From NCBI RefSeq assembly GCF_012726235.1, contig NZ_JAASAH010000021.1:1-64000 (forward strand): 64,000 bases of DNA, given 5' to 3'. The notes below the pieces were generated by a model. That model did no database searches. It saw only the letters and a program-made list of their open reading frames with translations, and was not told the DNA's origin. This document shows positions 19,582-28,608 of the stretch, piece by piece (position 1 is the first letter of the stretch; each line of letters opens with the position of its first letter). The position numbers and the translations under genes are program-made. This stretch comes from Streptomyces sp. HNM0574. Lineage in GTDB: Bacteria; Actinomycetota; Actinomycetes; Streptomycetales; Streptomycetaceae.

Positions 19582-21420
19582 TCACCCCCGCCGCGTATGC
19601 ACTTCCGGCCTCGCGTACAGGTCGTCGATCTCCTGGGCGTAGTGGCGGACTATGGCTTTGCGGCGGGGCTTCATGGAGGGGGTGACGAGGCCGGCGGCGA
19701 CGGTGAACTCGTGGGGGAGGATGCGGACGGCGCGGACGGATTCGGCGCGGGAGACGAGGGCGTTGGCGGCGGCGACGGCTCGCCAGACCTCCCGGTGGAG
19801 TTCTTCCTCGGCGAGGCCGCCGTGTCCGGGGCGGCGGAAGCCGGTCCACTGTTCGACGGCTTCGGGGTCGAGGGTGACGAGTGCGGCGATGTAGGGCCGG
19901 TCGTCGCCGACGACGAGGGCCTGGGAGATCAGGGGGTGGGCGCGGAGCCGTTCTTCCAGGGCGAGCGGGGAGACGCTCTTGCCGCCGCTGGTGATGATGA
20001 CGTCCTTCTTGCGTCCGGTGATGACGAGGTGGCCGTCGTCGAGGTGTCCGAGGTCGCCGGTGGCGAGCCAGCCGTCGTGGAGGACTTCGGCGGTGCCGGC
20101 GGGGTCGTCGAGGTAGCCGCTGAAGACGGTGTCGCCGTGCACCCATACTTCGCCGTCGTAGGCGATGCGGAGGCTGGTGCCGGGCAGTGGCCGGCCGACG
20201 GTGCCGAAGCGGGGCCGTCCGGGGAGCTGGCCGGTGACGGCCGCGGTGGTTTCGGTGAGTCCGTAGCCGTCGTAGACGGTGAGGCCGGCGCCGGCGAGTC
20301 TGAGGCCGAGCTCGCGGCTGAGGGTGGAGCCGCCGGAGACGGCGTTCCTGGCGCGGCCGCCGAGGACGTCGCGCATCCTGCGGTAGACGAGCCGGTCGTA
20401 GAGGGCGTGCCGGGCGCGGAGGCCGGGCCCTGGTCCTGGTCCGGTGCCGAGGGTCTGGGCTTCGGTGGCTTCGGCGTGGCGGTGGGCGACGTCCATGGCG
20501 CGGTCGAAGAGTCCGCCGCGGCCCGCGGCGACGGCGGTGTGCCGGGCGCGTGCGTAGAACTTCTCGAAGACGTAGGGGACGCCGAGGACGAGGGTGGGCC
20601 GGAACGAGGCGAGTGCGGGCAGGAGTTGGGCGGGGGCGAGGTCGGGCTGGTGGCCGAGGAGGATGCCGCCGCGTACGCAGAGGACGACGACCATCAGTCC
20701 GTACACGTGGCCGGTGGGGAGGAAGGTGAGGACGGAGGGCTGTTCGCCGGGCGGTGCCATGAGGGTGCCCCAGCCGGCGACGAGGGTGTCGCATTCGGCG
20801 GCGAGGTTGGCGTGGGTGAGGACGCAGCCGCGGGGGGTGCCGGTGGTGCCGGAGGTGAAGACGACGGCGGCGGGTGCGTCGGGGGTGACGGCGGCGCGGT
20901 GCCGGTGCACGTCCTGGGCGGGGACGGCGGCGCCGGCTGCGGTGAGGGCGGTGACGCAGCCGTCGTCGAGCTGCCAGACGTGGCGGAGTCCGGGGAGGCC
21001 GTCGGAGGCGGAGGCGAGGGTCATGGCGTGGTCCTCGTGTTCCACGACGGCGGCGCAGGCGCCGGAGGCGGAGAGCAGTCCGCGGAGCTGGCCGGGGGAG
21101 GAGGTGGGGTAGAGGGGGACGAGTTCGGCGCCGAGGGACCACAGGGCGAAGGCGAGGAGGGTGACTTCGAGGCGGGTGCGGGACATGACGGCGACGCGGT
21201 CGCCGGGGCGGATGTCTTCGGCGAGGAAGCCGCGGGCGAGGGCGAGGACGCGGTCGCCGAATTCGGCGGCGGTGATCTGGTGCCAGGTGCCGGGGTCGTG
21301 CGGGTCGCGGACGGCGGCCCGGGGCAGGTCGGGTTCGTGTGCGGCGGTCGTGTAGACCGGGTCGGCGAGTCCGCCGGTGCGGATTCGGGCCACCTGTCGA
21401 GGCGCATGGGCGTCACGCAC
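19582..21420 (-). CDS. AMP-dependent long-chain fatty acyl-CoA synthetase/ligase
   Basis: A 612-residue adenylate-forming enzyme that would activate a fatty acid with ATP and CoA. Signatures are VVFTSGTTGTPRGCVLTH (A3 P-loop, near residue 200), YDGYGLTETTAAV (A5), GEVWVHGDTVFSGY, WLATGDLGH (A7) and ITGRKKDVIITSGGKSVSP (A8/A10 region). The GTG start at 21420 is preceded by GGGGAGGTG. It is transcribed away from guaB1, with inverted repeats in the shared upstream region. Confidence 0.92.
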   Translation of the reverse strand: MRDAHAPRQVARIRTGGLADPVYTTAAHEPDLPRAAVRDPHDPGTWHQITAAEFGDRVLALARGFLAEDIRPGDRVAVMSRTRLEVTLLAFALWSLGAELVPLYPTSSPGQLRGLLSASGACAAVVEHEDHAMTLASASDGLPGLRHVWQLDDGCVTALTAAGAAVPAQDVHRHRAAVTPDAPAAVVFTSGTTGTPRGCVLTHANLAAECDTLVAGWGTLMAPPGEQPSVLTFLPTGHVYGLMVVVLCVRGGILLGHQPDLAPAQLLPALASFRPTLVLGVPYVFEKFYARARHTAVAAGRGGLFDRAMDVAHRHAEATEAQTLGTGPGPGPGLRARHALYDRLVYRRMRDVLGGRARNAVSGGSTLSRELGLRLAGAGLTVYDGYGLTETTAAVTGQLPGRPRFGTVGRPLPGTSLRIAYDGEVWVHGDTVFSGYLDDPAGTAEVLHDGWLATGDLGHLDDGHLVITGRKKDVIITSGGKSVSPLALEERLRAHPLISQALVVGDDRPYIAALVTLDPEAVEQWTGFRRPGHGGLAEEELHREVWRAVAAANALVSRAESVRAVRILPHEFTVAAGLVTPSMKPRRKAIVRHYAQEIDDLYARPEVHTRRG

Positions 21421-21451
21421 AGCGCACCTCCCCCTCGTTTCCCCCTCGTCG

Positions 21452-21500
21452 CGTCGCGCACGCGGCGGTGCGCGACGTGGTCAGCACGGTCAGTGACCAC
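21452..21500. promoter_or_regulatory. Two inverted repeats between the acyl-CoA ligase gene and guaB1
   Basis: CGTCGCGCAC at 21452-21461 pairs with 21468-21477 (10 bp perfect, 6-base loop). GTGGTCA at 21477-21483 is inverted as TGACCAC at 21494-21500 with a 10-base spacer. Both lie in the divergent promoter region, so one or both may be operators. The remaining bases up to 21674 hold no gene. Confidence 0.45.
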
Positions 21501-21674
21501 AGCCGCAACCTACCCGGCGGTCACCTGGCTGCCCAGTCCCTTGACACCGTCGTCCGCCGCCCGTGCGTACGGGCCGCTCCGGTCTTCGCTCGTGTGATCG
21601 AACGAGGGGGGCGGGCCCGTTCCGGAGGATCGTCCTCTCCCGGCTTCTGGCGGCCACGTGGGAGAATGAAGCAC

Positions 21675-23111
21675 GTGCGTTTTCTGAATGAGCAACTGCC
21701 TCCGTACGACTTGACGTACGACGACGTCTTCATGGTGCCGAACCGCTCCGCGGTCGGGTCGCGCCAGGGCGTGGATCTGGCCACCCCCGACGGCACCGGT
21801 ACGACCATCCCGCTCGTCGTGGCCAACATGACGGCCATCGCCGGGCGCCGCATGGCCGAGACCGTCGCACGCCGCGGCGGACTCGTGGTGCTCCCGCAGG
21901 ACATCCCGCTGGATGTCGTGACCGAGGTCATCGGGTGGGTCAAGCGCCGTCATCTGGTGCTCGACACCCCGATCCGGCTGGCCCCCGAGCAGACCGCCGC
22001 CGAGGCGCTGTCGCTGCTGCCCAAGCGGGCGCACGGCGCGGGCGTAGTGGTGGAGGACGGGCGTCCGGTCGGTGTCGTCACCGAGTCCGACCTGACCGGC
22101 GTGGACCGTTTCACGCAGCTGTCCGAGGTCATGTCCCGTGAACTCCTCGTCCTGGACGCGGACATCGACCCGCGCGAGGCGTTCAACCGTCTCGACGCGG
22201 CCCACCGCAAGCTGGCCCCCGCCGTCGACGCCGACGGCCGGCTCGTCGGCATACTGACCCGCAAGGCCGCCCTGCGCGCGACCCTGTACACCCCCGCCGT
22301 CGACGCGGACGGCGCGCTGCGCGTGGCCGCCGCGGTCGGTATCAACGGTGACGTCGCGGGCCGCGCCGAGGCGCTGCTCGCCGCCGGTGTGGACACGCTC
22401 GTCGTCGACACCGCGCACGGTCACCAGGAGCGCATGATCGACGCGCTCAAGGCCGTCCGTTCGCTGGACCCGCAGGTGCCGGTGGTCGCGGGCAACGTCG
22501 TCGCCGCCGAGGGCGTGCGGGACCTGATCCAGGCCGGTGCGGACATCGTCAAGGTCGGTGTCGGTCCTGGCGCCATGTGCACGACGCGGATGATGACCGG
22601 TGTGGGCCGTCCGCAGTTCTCCGCGGTGCTGGAGTGCGCCGAGGAGGCGCGCAAGTACGGCAAGCACGTGTGGGCCGACGGCGGTGTGCGGCACCCGCGC
22701 GACGTCGCGATGGCGCTGGCTGCCGGTGCGTCCAACGTGATGATCGGCTCCTGGTTCGCGGGGACGTACGAGTCGCCGGGGGACATCCAGCAGAGCTCCG
22801 ACGGGCGGTTCTACAAGGAGTCGTTCGGCATGGCCTCGGCGCGTGCGGTGCGGAACCGTACGAGCGAGGAGTCGGCGTACGACCGGGCCCGCAAGGGGCT
22901 GTTCGAGGAGGGCATCTCCACCTCCCGGATGTTCATCGACCCGGCCCGTCCCGGTGTCGAGGACGTGATCGACGCGATCATCGCGGGCGTCCGCTCGTCC
23001 TGCACGTACGCGGGCGCGGGGTCGCTGGAGGAGTTCGCGGAGAAGGCCGTCGTGGGCATCCAGAGCGCGGCCGGCTACGCGGAGGGCAAGCCCCTGCACG
23101 CCAGCTGGTGA
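21675..23111 (+). CDS. guaB1: GuaB1-type IMPDH-like protein, probably GMP reductase
   Basis: About 478 residues of IMPDH/GMPR fold: an N-terminal barrel half (DLTYDDVFMVPNRS), two CBS domains at about residues 95-210 (AGVVVEDGRPVGVVTESDL and LVGILTRKAALRATL) and the C-terminal half with the catalytic-cysteine loop VGVGPGAMCTTRMMTGVG. Work on the mycobacterial GuaB1 assigned GMP reductase activity to this subfamily, which deaminates GMP to IMP; that is family knowledge. The GTG at 21675 has GGGAG ten bases upstream; an ATG at 21666 sits too close to it. Confidence 0.88.
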   Translation: MRFLNEQLPPYDLTYDDVFMVPNRSAVGSRQGVDLATPDGTGTTIPLVVANMTAIAGRRMAETVARRGGLVVLPQDIPLDVVTEVIGWVKRRHLVLDTPIRLAPEQTAAEALSLLPKRAHGAGVVVEDGRPVGVVTESDLTGVDRFTQLSEVMSRELLVLDADIDPREAFNRLDAAHRKLAPAVDADGRLVGILTRKAALRATLYTPAVDADGALRVAAAVGINGDVAGRAEALLAAGVDTLVVDTAHGHQERMIDALKAVRSLDPQVPVVAGNVVAAEGVRDLIQAGADIVKVGVGPGAMCTTRMMTGVGRPQFSAVLECAEEARKYGKHVWADGGVRHPRDVAMALAAGASNVMIGSWFAGTYESPGDIQQSSDGRFYKESFGMASARAVRNRTSEESAYDRARKGLFEEGISTSRMFIDPARPGVEDVIDAIIAGVRSSCTYAGAGSLEEFAEKAVVGIQSAAGYAEGKPLHASW

Positions 23112-23148
23112 CGAGGGCCGGGGCACCCCGGCACGACAACTGCACACG

Positions 23149-23195
23149 CACACGGCGCGGCACCGGAGCGACCCGCTCCGGTGCCGCGCCGTGTG
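23149..23195 (+). terminator. Very strong hairpin terminator after guaB1
   Basis: A perfect 22-bp stem (23149-23170 with 23174-23195) closed by a 3-base ACC loop, the strongest simple hairpin noticed in the window. It separates guaB1 from the Lrp regulator gene. Confidence 0.92.
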
Positions 23196-23321
23196 GTGTT
23201 CCGCCGGCTGTGGGGCTGTGACGTGCGCTGCTGATGGGGGTGGACCCCTGCTGCGCGCGGGGGCCGGCGTGGTCTACTGCGGGCGTCCCCCGCCGGCAGC
23301 ACAGAAGAGCGAACCGACCCC

Positions 23322-23777
23322 GTGGCCCTGAACGAACTCGACGCCCGCATCGTCCACGCCCTCGCCGGGGACGCCCGCCGCTCCTACGCCGACATAGGCG
23401 CCGAGGTGGGTCTCTCCGCGCCCGCCGTCAAACGCCGGGTCGACCGGCTCCGGGAGGACGGTGCGATCACCGGCTTCACGGTGCGGGTCGATCCGGCGGC
23501 GCTGGGCTGGACGACGGAGGGCTTCATCGAGATGTACTGCCGCTCCCGGACCTCTCCCGAGGACATCCGCCGCGCTCTCTCGCACTATCCGGAGGTGGCC
23601 GCCGCCTCGACCGTCACGGGGGACGCGGACGCCGTGGTGCAGGTCTTCGCCTCCGACATGCGGCACTTCGAGCGGGTGCTGGAGCGGATGGCGGGCGAGC
23701 ACTTCGTCGAGCGCACCAAGTCCGTCCTCGTCCTCTCGCCGCTGCTGCGCCGCTCCACGGAGCACCCGCCCCGCTGA
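23322..23777 (+). CDS. Lrp/AsnC family transcriptional regulator
   Basis: A 151-residue protein with the N-terminal AsnC winged HTH (LNELDARIVHALAGDARRSY, then AEVGLSAPAVKRRVDRLREDG) and a C-terminal RAM/AsnC ligand domain. It stands directly before the davA-davB pair on the same strand, separated by 284 bases with repeated CGCAACG motifs. This makes it the likely lysine-responsive local regulator. The GTG start at 23322 gives MALNELDARI, the usual start of the family. Confidence 0.9.
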   Translation: MALNELDARIVHALAGDARRSYADIGAEVGLSAPAVKRRVDRLREDGAITGFTVRVDPAALGWTTEGFIEMYCRSRTSPEDIRRALSHYPEVAAASTVTGDADAVVQVFASDMRHFERVLERMAGEHFVERTKSVLVLSPLLRRSTEHPPR

Positions 23778-23788
23778 CGGCGCCCCCG

Positions 23789-23998
23789 CGCAACGATCCG
23801 CCGGGGGCGGGGGCCGCGCGTCCGGCGGGCGGTTGCGGGGCGCGGGGCCGGGTGCGGGTGCGCGGGGTGCGCCGGAGGGGCCGCCGGGGCGCCGGTGCGG
23901 CGCAACGATCGGCCGCTGTGGGCCGTGTGGACGCAACGAATGGTGCGTCGGTGCGCAACGGATGGATCTTGTCGGGCTGTTCGGGCCGCCCGTACCGT
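23789..23998 (+). promoter_or_regulatory. CGCAACG repeats and promoter upstream of davA
   Basis: CGCAACGAT-like boxes occur at 23789-23797, 23901-23909, 23932-23940 and 23954-23962. The last three are spaced 31 and 22 bases apart, near whole helical turns. A TTGTCG (23969-23974) and TACCGT (23993-23998) pair with an 18-base spacer forms a plausible promoter just downstream. The arrangement suggests cooperative binding of the adjacent Lrp protein. Confidence 0.5.
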
Positions 23999-24061
23999 CG
24001 AGAACGGATCGACCGGACCGCTCGACCTCCCCTCCCGCCCGGCAAGGAGCCCCAGGACGTC

Positions 24062-24859
24062 ATGACGCCGCTGCGCACCGCCCTCTTCCAAGGCCCCGGC
24101 GGAGTCCCCGGCTCCCGTGCCGCCGGACTCGCCGTGCTCGACGACGCGGCCCGCCGCGCAGCGGCCGGCGGCGCCCGGCTGCTCGTCACCTCCGAACTGT
24201 CCCTGACCGGCTACGCGCTGGACGACCCGGCCGCGCACGCCGAGCCCGCCGACGGGCCCGGCTCCGAGGCCGTCGCCCGGATCGCGGCACGGCACGGCAT
24301 CGCCGTCGTGCACGGGTACGTCGAACGCGACCCGGGCACCGGTGCGCTGCACAACTCCGTCCGGCTGACCGGGCCCGACGGGTCGCCGCTCGCCGGGTAC
24401 CGCAAGACGCACCTGTACGGCGGCTACGAGTCGGAGCACTACACGCCGGGCGACCGGCTGGTGGTGCAGGCCGAACTGGACGGTGTCCGGGTCGGGTTGC
24501 TGGTCTGCTACGACGTGGAGTTCCCGGAGGCCGTGCGCGCGCACGCGCTGGCGGGCACCCAGCTGCTGGCGGTGCCGACGGCGCTGATGCGCCCGTTCGA
24601 GTTCGTGCCGGACGCGCTGGTGCCGGTCCGTGCCTGGGAGAACGGGATGTACATCGCGTACGTCAACCGGCAGGGGCGCGAGGGCGGTGACGAGTTCGCC
24701 GGGCGCAGCTGTCTGGCCGCGCCGGACGGCACCGTCACGGTCCGCGCGGGCGGCGGCGAGGAGCTGCTGGTCGCGGACGCCGATCCGGAGCGGGTCCGCC
24801 GGGCCCGTGCCGCGAGTCCGTATCTGGCCGACCGGCGGCCCGAGTTGTACTCCGCCTGA
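24062..24859 (+). CDS. davA: Nitrilase-superfamily amidase, probable 5-aminovaleramidase
   Basis: A 265-residue carbon-nitrogen hydrolase with the Glu-Lys-Cys triad visible in TSELSLTGY, YRKTHLYG and LVCYDVEFPE. The length equals that of Pseudomonas putida DavA. The gene is 49 bases upstream of a DavB-like lysine monooxygenase, so the predicted reaction is hydrolysis of 5-aminovaleramide to 5-aminovalerate and ammonia. The substrate is inferred from that pairing; other short amides are possible. Confidence 0.8.
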   Translation: MTPLRTALFQGPGGVPGSRAAGLAVLDDAARRAAAGGARLLVTSELSLTGYALDDPAAHAEPADGPGSEAVARIAARHGIAVVHGYVERDPGTGALHNSVRLTGPDGSPLAGYRKTHLYGGYESEHYTPGDRLVVQAELDGVRVGLLVCYDVEFPEAVRAHALAGTQLLAVPTALMRPFEFVPDALVPVRAWENGMYIAYVNRQGREGGDEFAGRSCLAAPDGTVTVRAGGGEELLVADADPERVRRARAASPYLADRRPELYSA

Positions 24860-24908
24860 ACCGCGCCACCACCCCCTGTACGCCCGCTCAAGGAGAAAGC
24901 GCACCCCG

Positions 24909-26657
24909 ATGACCTCCACGGTGCCCACGGCCGCCCACCCCGAGCAGCCGTCGCAGTCCGCGCAGCCCGCGGCGGAAGCGGAACTTCCGCCGCTGACGAT
25001 GGCGGGCCCCGACTTCCCGTTCGGCTACGACGACTTCCTGGCCCACCCGGCGGGCCTCGGCTCCGTGCCGGCGACCGCGCACGGCACGGAGGTCGCCGTC
25101 ATCGGCGGCGGCCTCTCCGGCATCGTCGCCGCGTACGAGCTGATGAAGATGGGCCTGCGGCCCGTCGTGTACGAGGCGGACCGGATCGGCGGGCGGCTGC
25201 GCACCGCGCGGTTCGAGGGCTGCGGGGACGCCGAGGGCCTGACGGCCGAGATGGGCGCCATGCGTTTCCCGCCGTCCTCGACCGCCTTCCGGCACTACGT
25301 GGACCTGGCGGGGCTGGAGACCGAGCCGTTCCCCAACCCCCTTGCCCCGACGACGCCTTCGACGGTCGTCGACCTCAAGGGGAAGTCGCACTACGCCCGC
25401 ACCCTGGACGACCTGCCGCCGGTCTTCCACGAGGTGATGGAGGCCTGGAACGCCTGCCTGGAGGACGGTGCCGACTTCTCCGCGATGCAGCGGGCGCTGC
25501 GCGAGCGGGACGTGCCGAAGATCCGGGAGATCTGGTCCCGGCTGGTGGAACAGCTCGACGACCAGACCTTCTACGGCTTCCTGTGCGCCGCCCCGTCCTT
25601 CGCGTCCTTCCGGCACCGGGAGATCTTCGGCCAGGTCGGTTTCGGCACCGGCGGCTGGGACACCGACTTCCCCAACTCCATCCTGGAGATCCTCCGCGTC
25701 GTCTACACCGGCGCGGACGACGACCACGAGAGCATCGTCGGCGGCAGCGAGCAGCTGCCCCTGCGGCTGTGGGAGCACGCGCCGGACAAGCTCACCCACT
25801 GGCCGCAGGGCACCTCCCTGAAGTCCCTGCACGAGGAGGGCCGGCACCGTCCCGCCGTCACCCGGCTGTACCGCACGGCGGGCAACCGGCTGACCGTCAC
25901 CGACGCCGACGGCGCGATACGCACCTACCCGGCGGCCGTGTTCACCGCCCAGTCGTGGATGCTGCTCAACCAGATCGACTGCGACGAGGCGCTGCTGCCC
26001 GCCGACCACTGGACGGCCGTCGAGCGCACGCACTACATGGAGTCCTCCAAGCTGTTCGTGCCGGTGGACCGGCCGTTCTGGCTGGACAGTGCCGTCGACG
26101 ACGAAGGGAATGCGACCGGCCGTGACGTGATGAGCATGACGCTCACCGACCGGATGACACGCGGCACGTACCTCCTCGACGACGGCCCGGACAAGCCGGC
26201 CGTCATCTGCCTCTCGTACACCTGGTGCGACGACAGCATCAAGTGGCTGCCGCTGGACGCGAACGAGCGGATGGAGGTGATGCTGCGCTCCCTCGGCGAG
26301 ATCTATCCGAAGGCCGACATCCGTTCGCACATCATCGGCAGCCCGGTCACCGTGTCCTGGGAGAGCGAGCCGTGGTTCACCGGCGCGTTCAAGGCGAACC
26401 TGCCGGGCCACTACCGGTACCAGCGGCGGCTGTTCACCCACTTCATGCAGGACACGCTGCCCGAGGACCGGCGCGGCCTGTTCCTCGCGGGGGACGACAT
26501 CTCCTGGACGGCGGGCTGGGCCGAGGGCGCGGTGCAGACCGCGCTGAACGCGGTGTGGGGCGTCATGCACCATCTCGGCGGCTCCACCGACCCGGTCAAC
26601 CCGGGGCCCGGCGACCGCTACGAGGAGCTCGCGCCGGTCGAACTCCCGGAGGACTGA
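24909..26657 (+). CDS. davB: Flavin monoamine oxidase family protein, probable L-lysine 2-monooxygenase
   Basis: A 582-residue FAD enzyme. After a disordered N-terminal tail of about 35 residues come GPDFPFGYDDFLAHPAGLGS, the Rossmann motif EVAVIGGGLSGIVAAYELMK, GGRLRT and the C-terminal FAD segment LFLAGDDISWTAGWAEGAVQ. From memory the entire chain, including MRFPPSSTAFRHYVD and FGQVGFGTGGWDTDFPNS, tracks P. putida DavB closely. DavB oxidatively decarboxylates lysine to 5-aminovaleramide. AAGGAG at 24890-24895 is the ribosome binding site. A tryptophan monooxygenase role is less likely. Confidence 0.85.
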   Translation: MTSTVPTAAHPEQPSQSAQPAAEAELPPLTMAGPDFPFGYDDFLAHPAGLGSVPATAHGTEVAVIGGGLSGIVAAYELMKMGLRPVVYEADRIGGRLRTARFEGCGDAEGLTAEMGAMRFPPSSTAFRHYVDLAGLETEPFPNPLAPTTPSTVVDLKGKSHYARTLDDLPPVFHEVMEAWNACLEDGADFSAMQRALRERDVPKIREIWSRLVEQLDDQTFYGFLCAAPSFASFRHREIFGQVGFGTGGWDTDFPNSILEILRVVYTGADDDHESIVGGSEQLPLRLWEHAPDKLTHWPQGTSLKSLHEEGRHRPAVTRLYRTAGNRLTVTDADGAIRTYPAAVFTAQSWMLLNQIDCDEALLPADHWTAVERTHYMESSKLFVPVDRPFWLDSAVDDEGNATGRDVMSMTLTDRMTRGTYLLDDGPDKPAVICLSYTWCDDSIKWLPLDANERMEVMLRSLGEIYPKADIRSHIIGSPVTVSWESEPWFTGAFKANLPGHYRYQRRLFTHFMQDTLPEDRRGLFLAGDDISWTAGWAEGAVQTALNAVWGVMHHLGGSTDPVNPGPGDRYEELAPVELPED

Positions 26658-26676
26658 GGGGACTTCGGCGGCACGG

Positions 26677-26707
26677 GGGGCGGGAGCGCCCGGCCGGCTC
26701 CCGCCCC
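26677..26707. terminator. Bidirectional terminator between davB and the LLM oxidoreductase
   Basis: A perfect 11-bp stem, GGGGCGGGAGC (26677-26687) with 26697-26707, in the 61-base gap between two convergent genes. Confidence 0.8.
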
Positions 26708-26718
26708 TGCCGGTCACC

Positions 26719-27648
26719 TCACAGGCCCGCCTCACGGACGGCCGGGGCGAGGAGCCGCGCCGCGTCCGTCAGCTCCGCCGCGTCCCGCGCCGCCGACTGG
26801 AAGTCGAGCAGCGCCTCGTCGACCCCGGCGGCGACGCCCTGGGCGAGGTCCTCGACGATCTGCTCCACGCTGCCCTCGTGCAGCGCCCGTTCCCCGTCGA
26901 CGGGTTTGTCCGTCAGCCGGACCGCGCAGCGCTGGACGAGGGTGAGCCGGTCCGGGTCCCGCCCGTAGGACTCGGCGAGTTCCCGTACCCGCGCCCACCG
27001 TCCGGCGAGGACCGGGTGCGGCACGAAGGCGGGCAGGAAGCCGTCGGCGCGGCGGGCGACCCGGTCCAGCGCGCGGCCCGCGCTCCCGGCGAGCAGCACG
27101 GGCGGTGGCCCGGCGTGCGGTTTGGGGCCCGCGTACGCGGGGGGAACGGTGACGCTCCGGCCCTCGTACGCCACCGGGTCCGGGCCCCACACCGCCTCGC
27201 ACACGTCGAGGGTCTCCTCCAGCGCGGCGCCGCGGGTGCCGAAGTCCGCGCCCGCCGCCGTGTATTCGTCGCTGGACCAGCCCGTGCCGAACCCGGCGAC
27301 CAGCCGCCCGCCGCTCGCCGCGTCCAGCGTGGCGAGGGAGCGGGCCAGTTCGTACGGGTGGTGCAGTGGTGCGATCAGCACGCTGGTGCCCAGCCGCACC
27401 CGCTCGGTGACGGCCGCCGCCAGGGTCAGCGTCACCAGCGGGTCGGCGCAGTCCCGGTAGAAGTCGCCCCAGGCCAGGCCCGGTACGCCGTACATCCCGT
27501 CCCGGGGGTGCACGGGGAAGAGCGTCCGCTCGAACACCCACACGCTGTCGTATCCCGCGTGCTCGGCGGCGCGTGCCACCGCCGTCACGTCGCGGGTGAG
27601 CTCGTACTGCCGCATCTGGGGCAGCCCGAGACCGAGTCGCAGAGCCAT
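26719..27648 (-). CDS. LLM class (F420-dependent type) oxidoreductase
   Basis: A 309-residue bacterial luciferase-like TIM barrel: LRLGLGLPQMRQYEL at the start, LGTSVLIAPLHHPYELARSLATLD and VAGFGTGWSSDEY are typical of F420-dependent LLM proteins. The ATG at 27648 follows GGAGGG by eight bases; the frame extends upstream without support. It is convergent with davB. The substrate cannot be predicted from sequence. Confidence 0.85.
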   Translation of the reverse strand: MALRLGLGLPQMRQYELTRDVTAVARAAEHAGYDSVWVFERTLFPVHPRDGMYGVPGLAWGDFYRDCADPLVTLTLAAAVTERVRLGTSVLIAPLHHPYELARSLATLDAASGGRLVAGFGTGWSSDEYTAAGADFGTRGAALEETLDVCEAVWGPDPVAYEGRSVTVPPAYAGPKPHAGPPPVLLAGSAGRALDRVARRADGFLPAFVPHPVLAGRWARVRELAESYGRDPDRLTLVQRCAVRLTDKPVDGERALHEGSVEQIVEDLAQGVAAGVDEALLDFQSAARDAAELTDAARLLAPAVREAGL

Positions 27649-27735
27649 CTCGTCGTCCCTCCGACGTTCCGCCCGCGCGCCGTCGCACGGGCCTGGCACC
27701 TGCCTAGGCGATCCGTGCCGCGGGGGCAACGGGTG

Positions 27736-28434
27736 TCAGTCCGGGAGCGGGGTGAGGAGGCAGCGGCCCGCCAGGCCGAGGGTGCCGTCGAGGCGTTCGG
27801 TGAACTCCTCGGCCAGGCCGGGCAGTTCACGCAGCCCCCACAGCGCGCGGAACGCCGCCCACGCCCCGGCGCGCGCCATCTCCAGGCTCCACGAGCCGAG
27901 CAGGTGCGTCAGCGGGTCGGCGACGTCCAGCAGGTCGGGTCCTGGCATCAGGTCCTCGCGGATGCGCTCCTCCAGGCCCGTCAGCAGCTCCCCGACGAGG
28001 TCGAAGCCGCCCTCCAGCGCCTCGGGTTCCAGCCGCCGGGCCCGGCAGGTGCCGGCGAGGGCGAGCGGCAGGTCGTGCCCGGTGTGCGCGTTGATGCCGG
28101 AGAGCGCGAACTGCAGGACGTGGACGGAGGGGTGGCGGCGCAGCTGGAACAGCGGGCGCCAGCAGGCGGGCGGGCGCCGCCCGGCCCGTTCGGCGTCCAC
28201 CGCGTCCAGGTAGCGGCCGGTGAGGCGGGCGAGGAGTTCGGCGGCCAGCGCGCGGTCGGCGGACCGGCCGGGGCCGAGACGCGCGGCCCACTCCTCGGCG
28301 GCCGGCAGGTACACGTGGTGGAAGGCGGCGACGCCGTCGCCCGGTGGCAGCCGGGTGCCGGCGGTCCGCATCCGTTGCAGGACCAGGTCCAGGCTCGCCG
28401 CGCCGTGCGCCGGCGTCCGCTCCACGGCTGTCAT
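27736..28434 (-). CDS. DUF5995-type conserved protein
   Basis: A 232-residue soluble, helix-rich protein. Features are LDLVLQRMRTAGTRLPPGDG near the start, FHHVYLPAAEEWA, and a central FALSGINAHTGHDLPLAL segment rich in His and Asp that could bind metal. It resembles the actinobacterial DUF5995 family, for which I know no function. The ATG at 28434 was chosen as the first residue of the recognisable domain; the ribosome binding site is weak. It is divergent from the permease gene. Confidence 0.7.
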   Translation of the reverse strand: MTAVERTPAHGAASLDLVLQRMRTAGTRLPPGDGVAAFHHVYLPAAEEWAARLGPGRSADRALAAELLARLTGRYLDAVDAERAGRRPPACWRPLFQLRRHPSVHVLQFALSGINAHTGHDLPLALAGTCRARRLEPEALEGGFDLVGELLTGLEERIREDLMPGPDLLDVADPLTHLLGSWSLEMARAGAWAAFRALWGLRELPGLAEEFTERLDGTLGLAGRCLLTPLPD

Positions 28435-28608
28435 CCCGGCAGGGTGGCACCCGCGCCGCGGCCGGGGCCGCGCGCCGCCCCGACAGCCCCCGGACGGGGG
28501 ACGGGAGCACCGGCGGCGGCCCGGCCCGGGGGCACCCGCCGCCGGTGACCGCACAGGTGTCCGGCTCTCCGCGTCCGCCCCGCGCGCGTTCCGTGAAGGC
28601 CACTCGGT

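Noticed and set aside
19597..21597. A 666-codon plus-strand frame rich in Gly, Val, Glu and Ala
   Set aside because: It is the antisense shadow of the acyl-CoA ligase gene; composition is typical of such shadows and there is no family match.
24062..26657. Tryptophan 2-monooxygenase / indole-acetamide hydrolase (auxin) pathway
   Set aside because: The flavoenzyme tracks lysine monooxygenase (DavB) through its whole length and the hydrolase is nitrilase-fold like DavA, not an amidase-signature IaaH.
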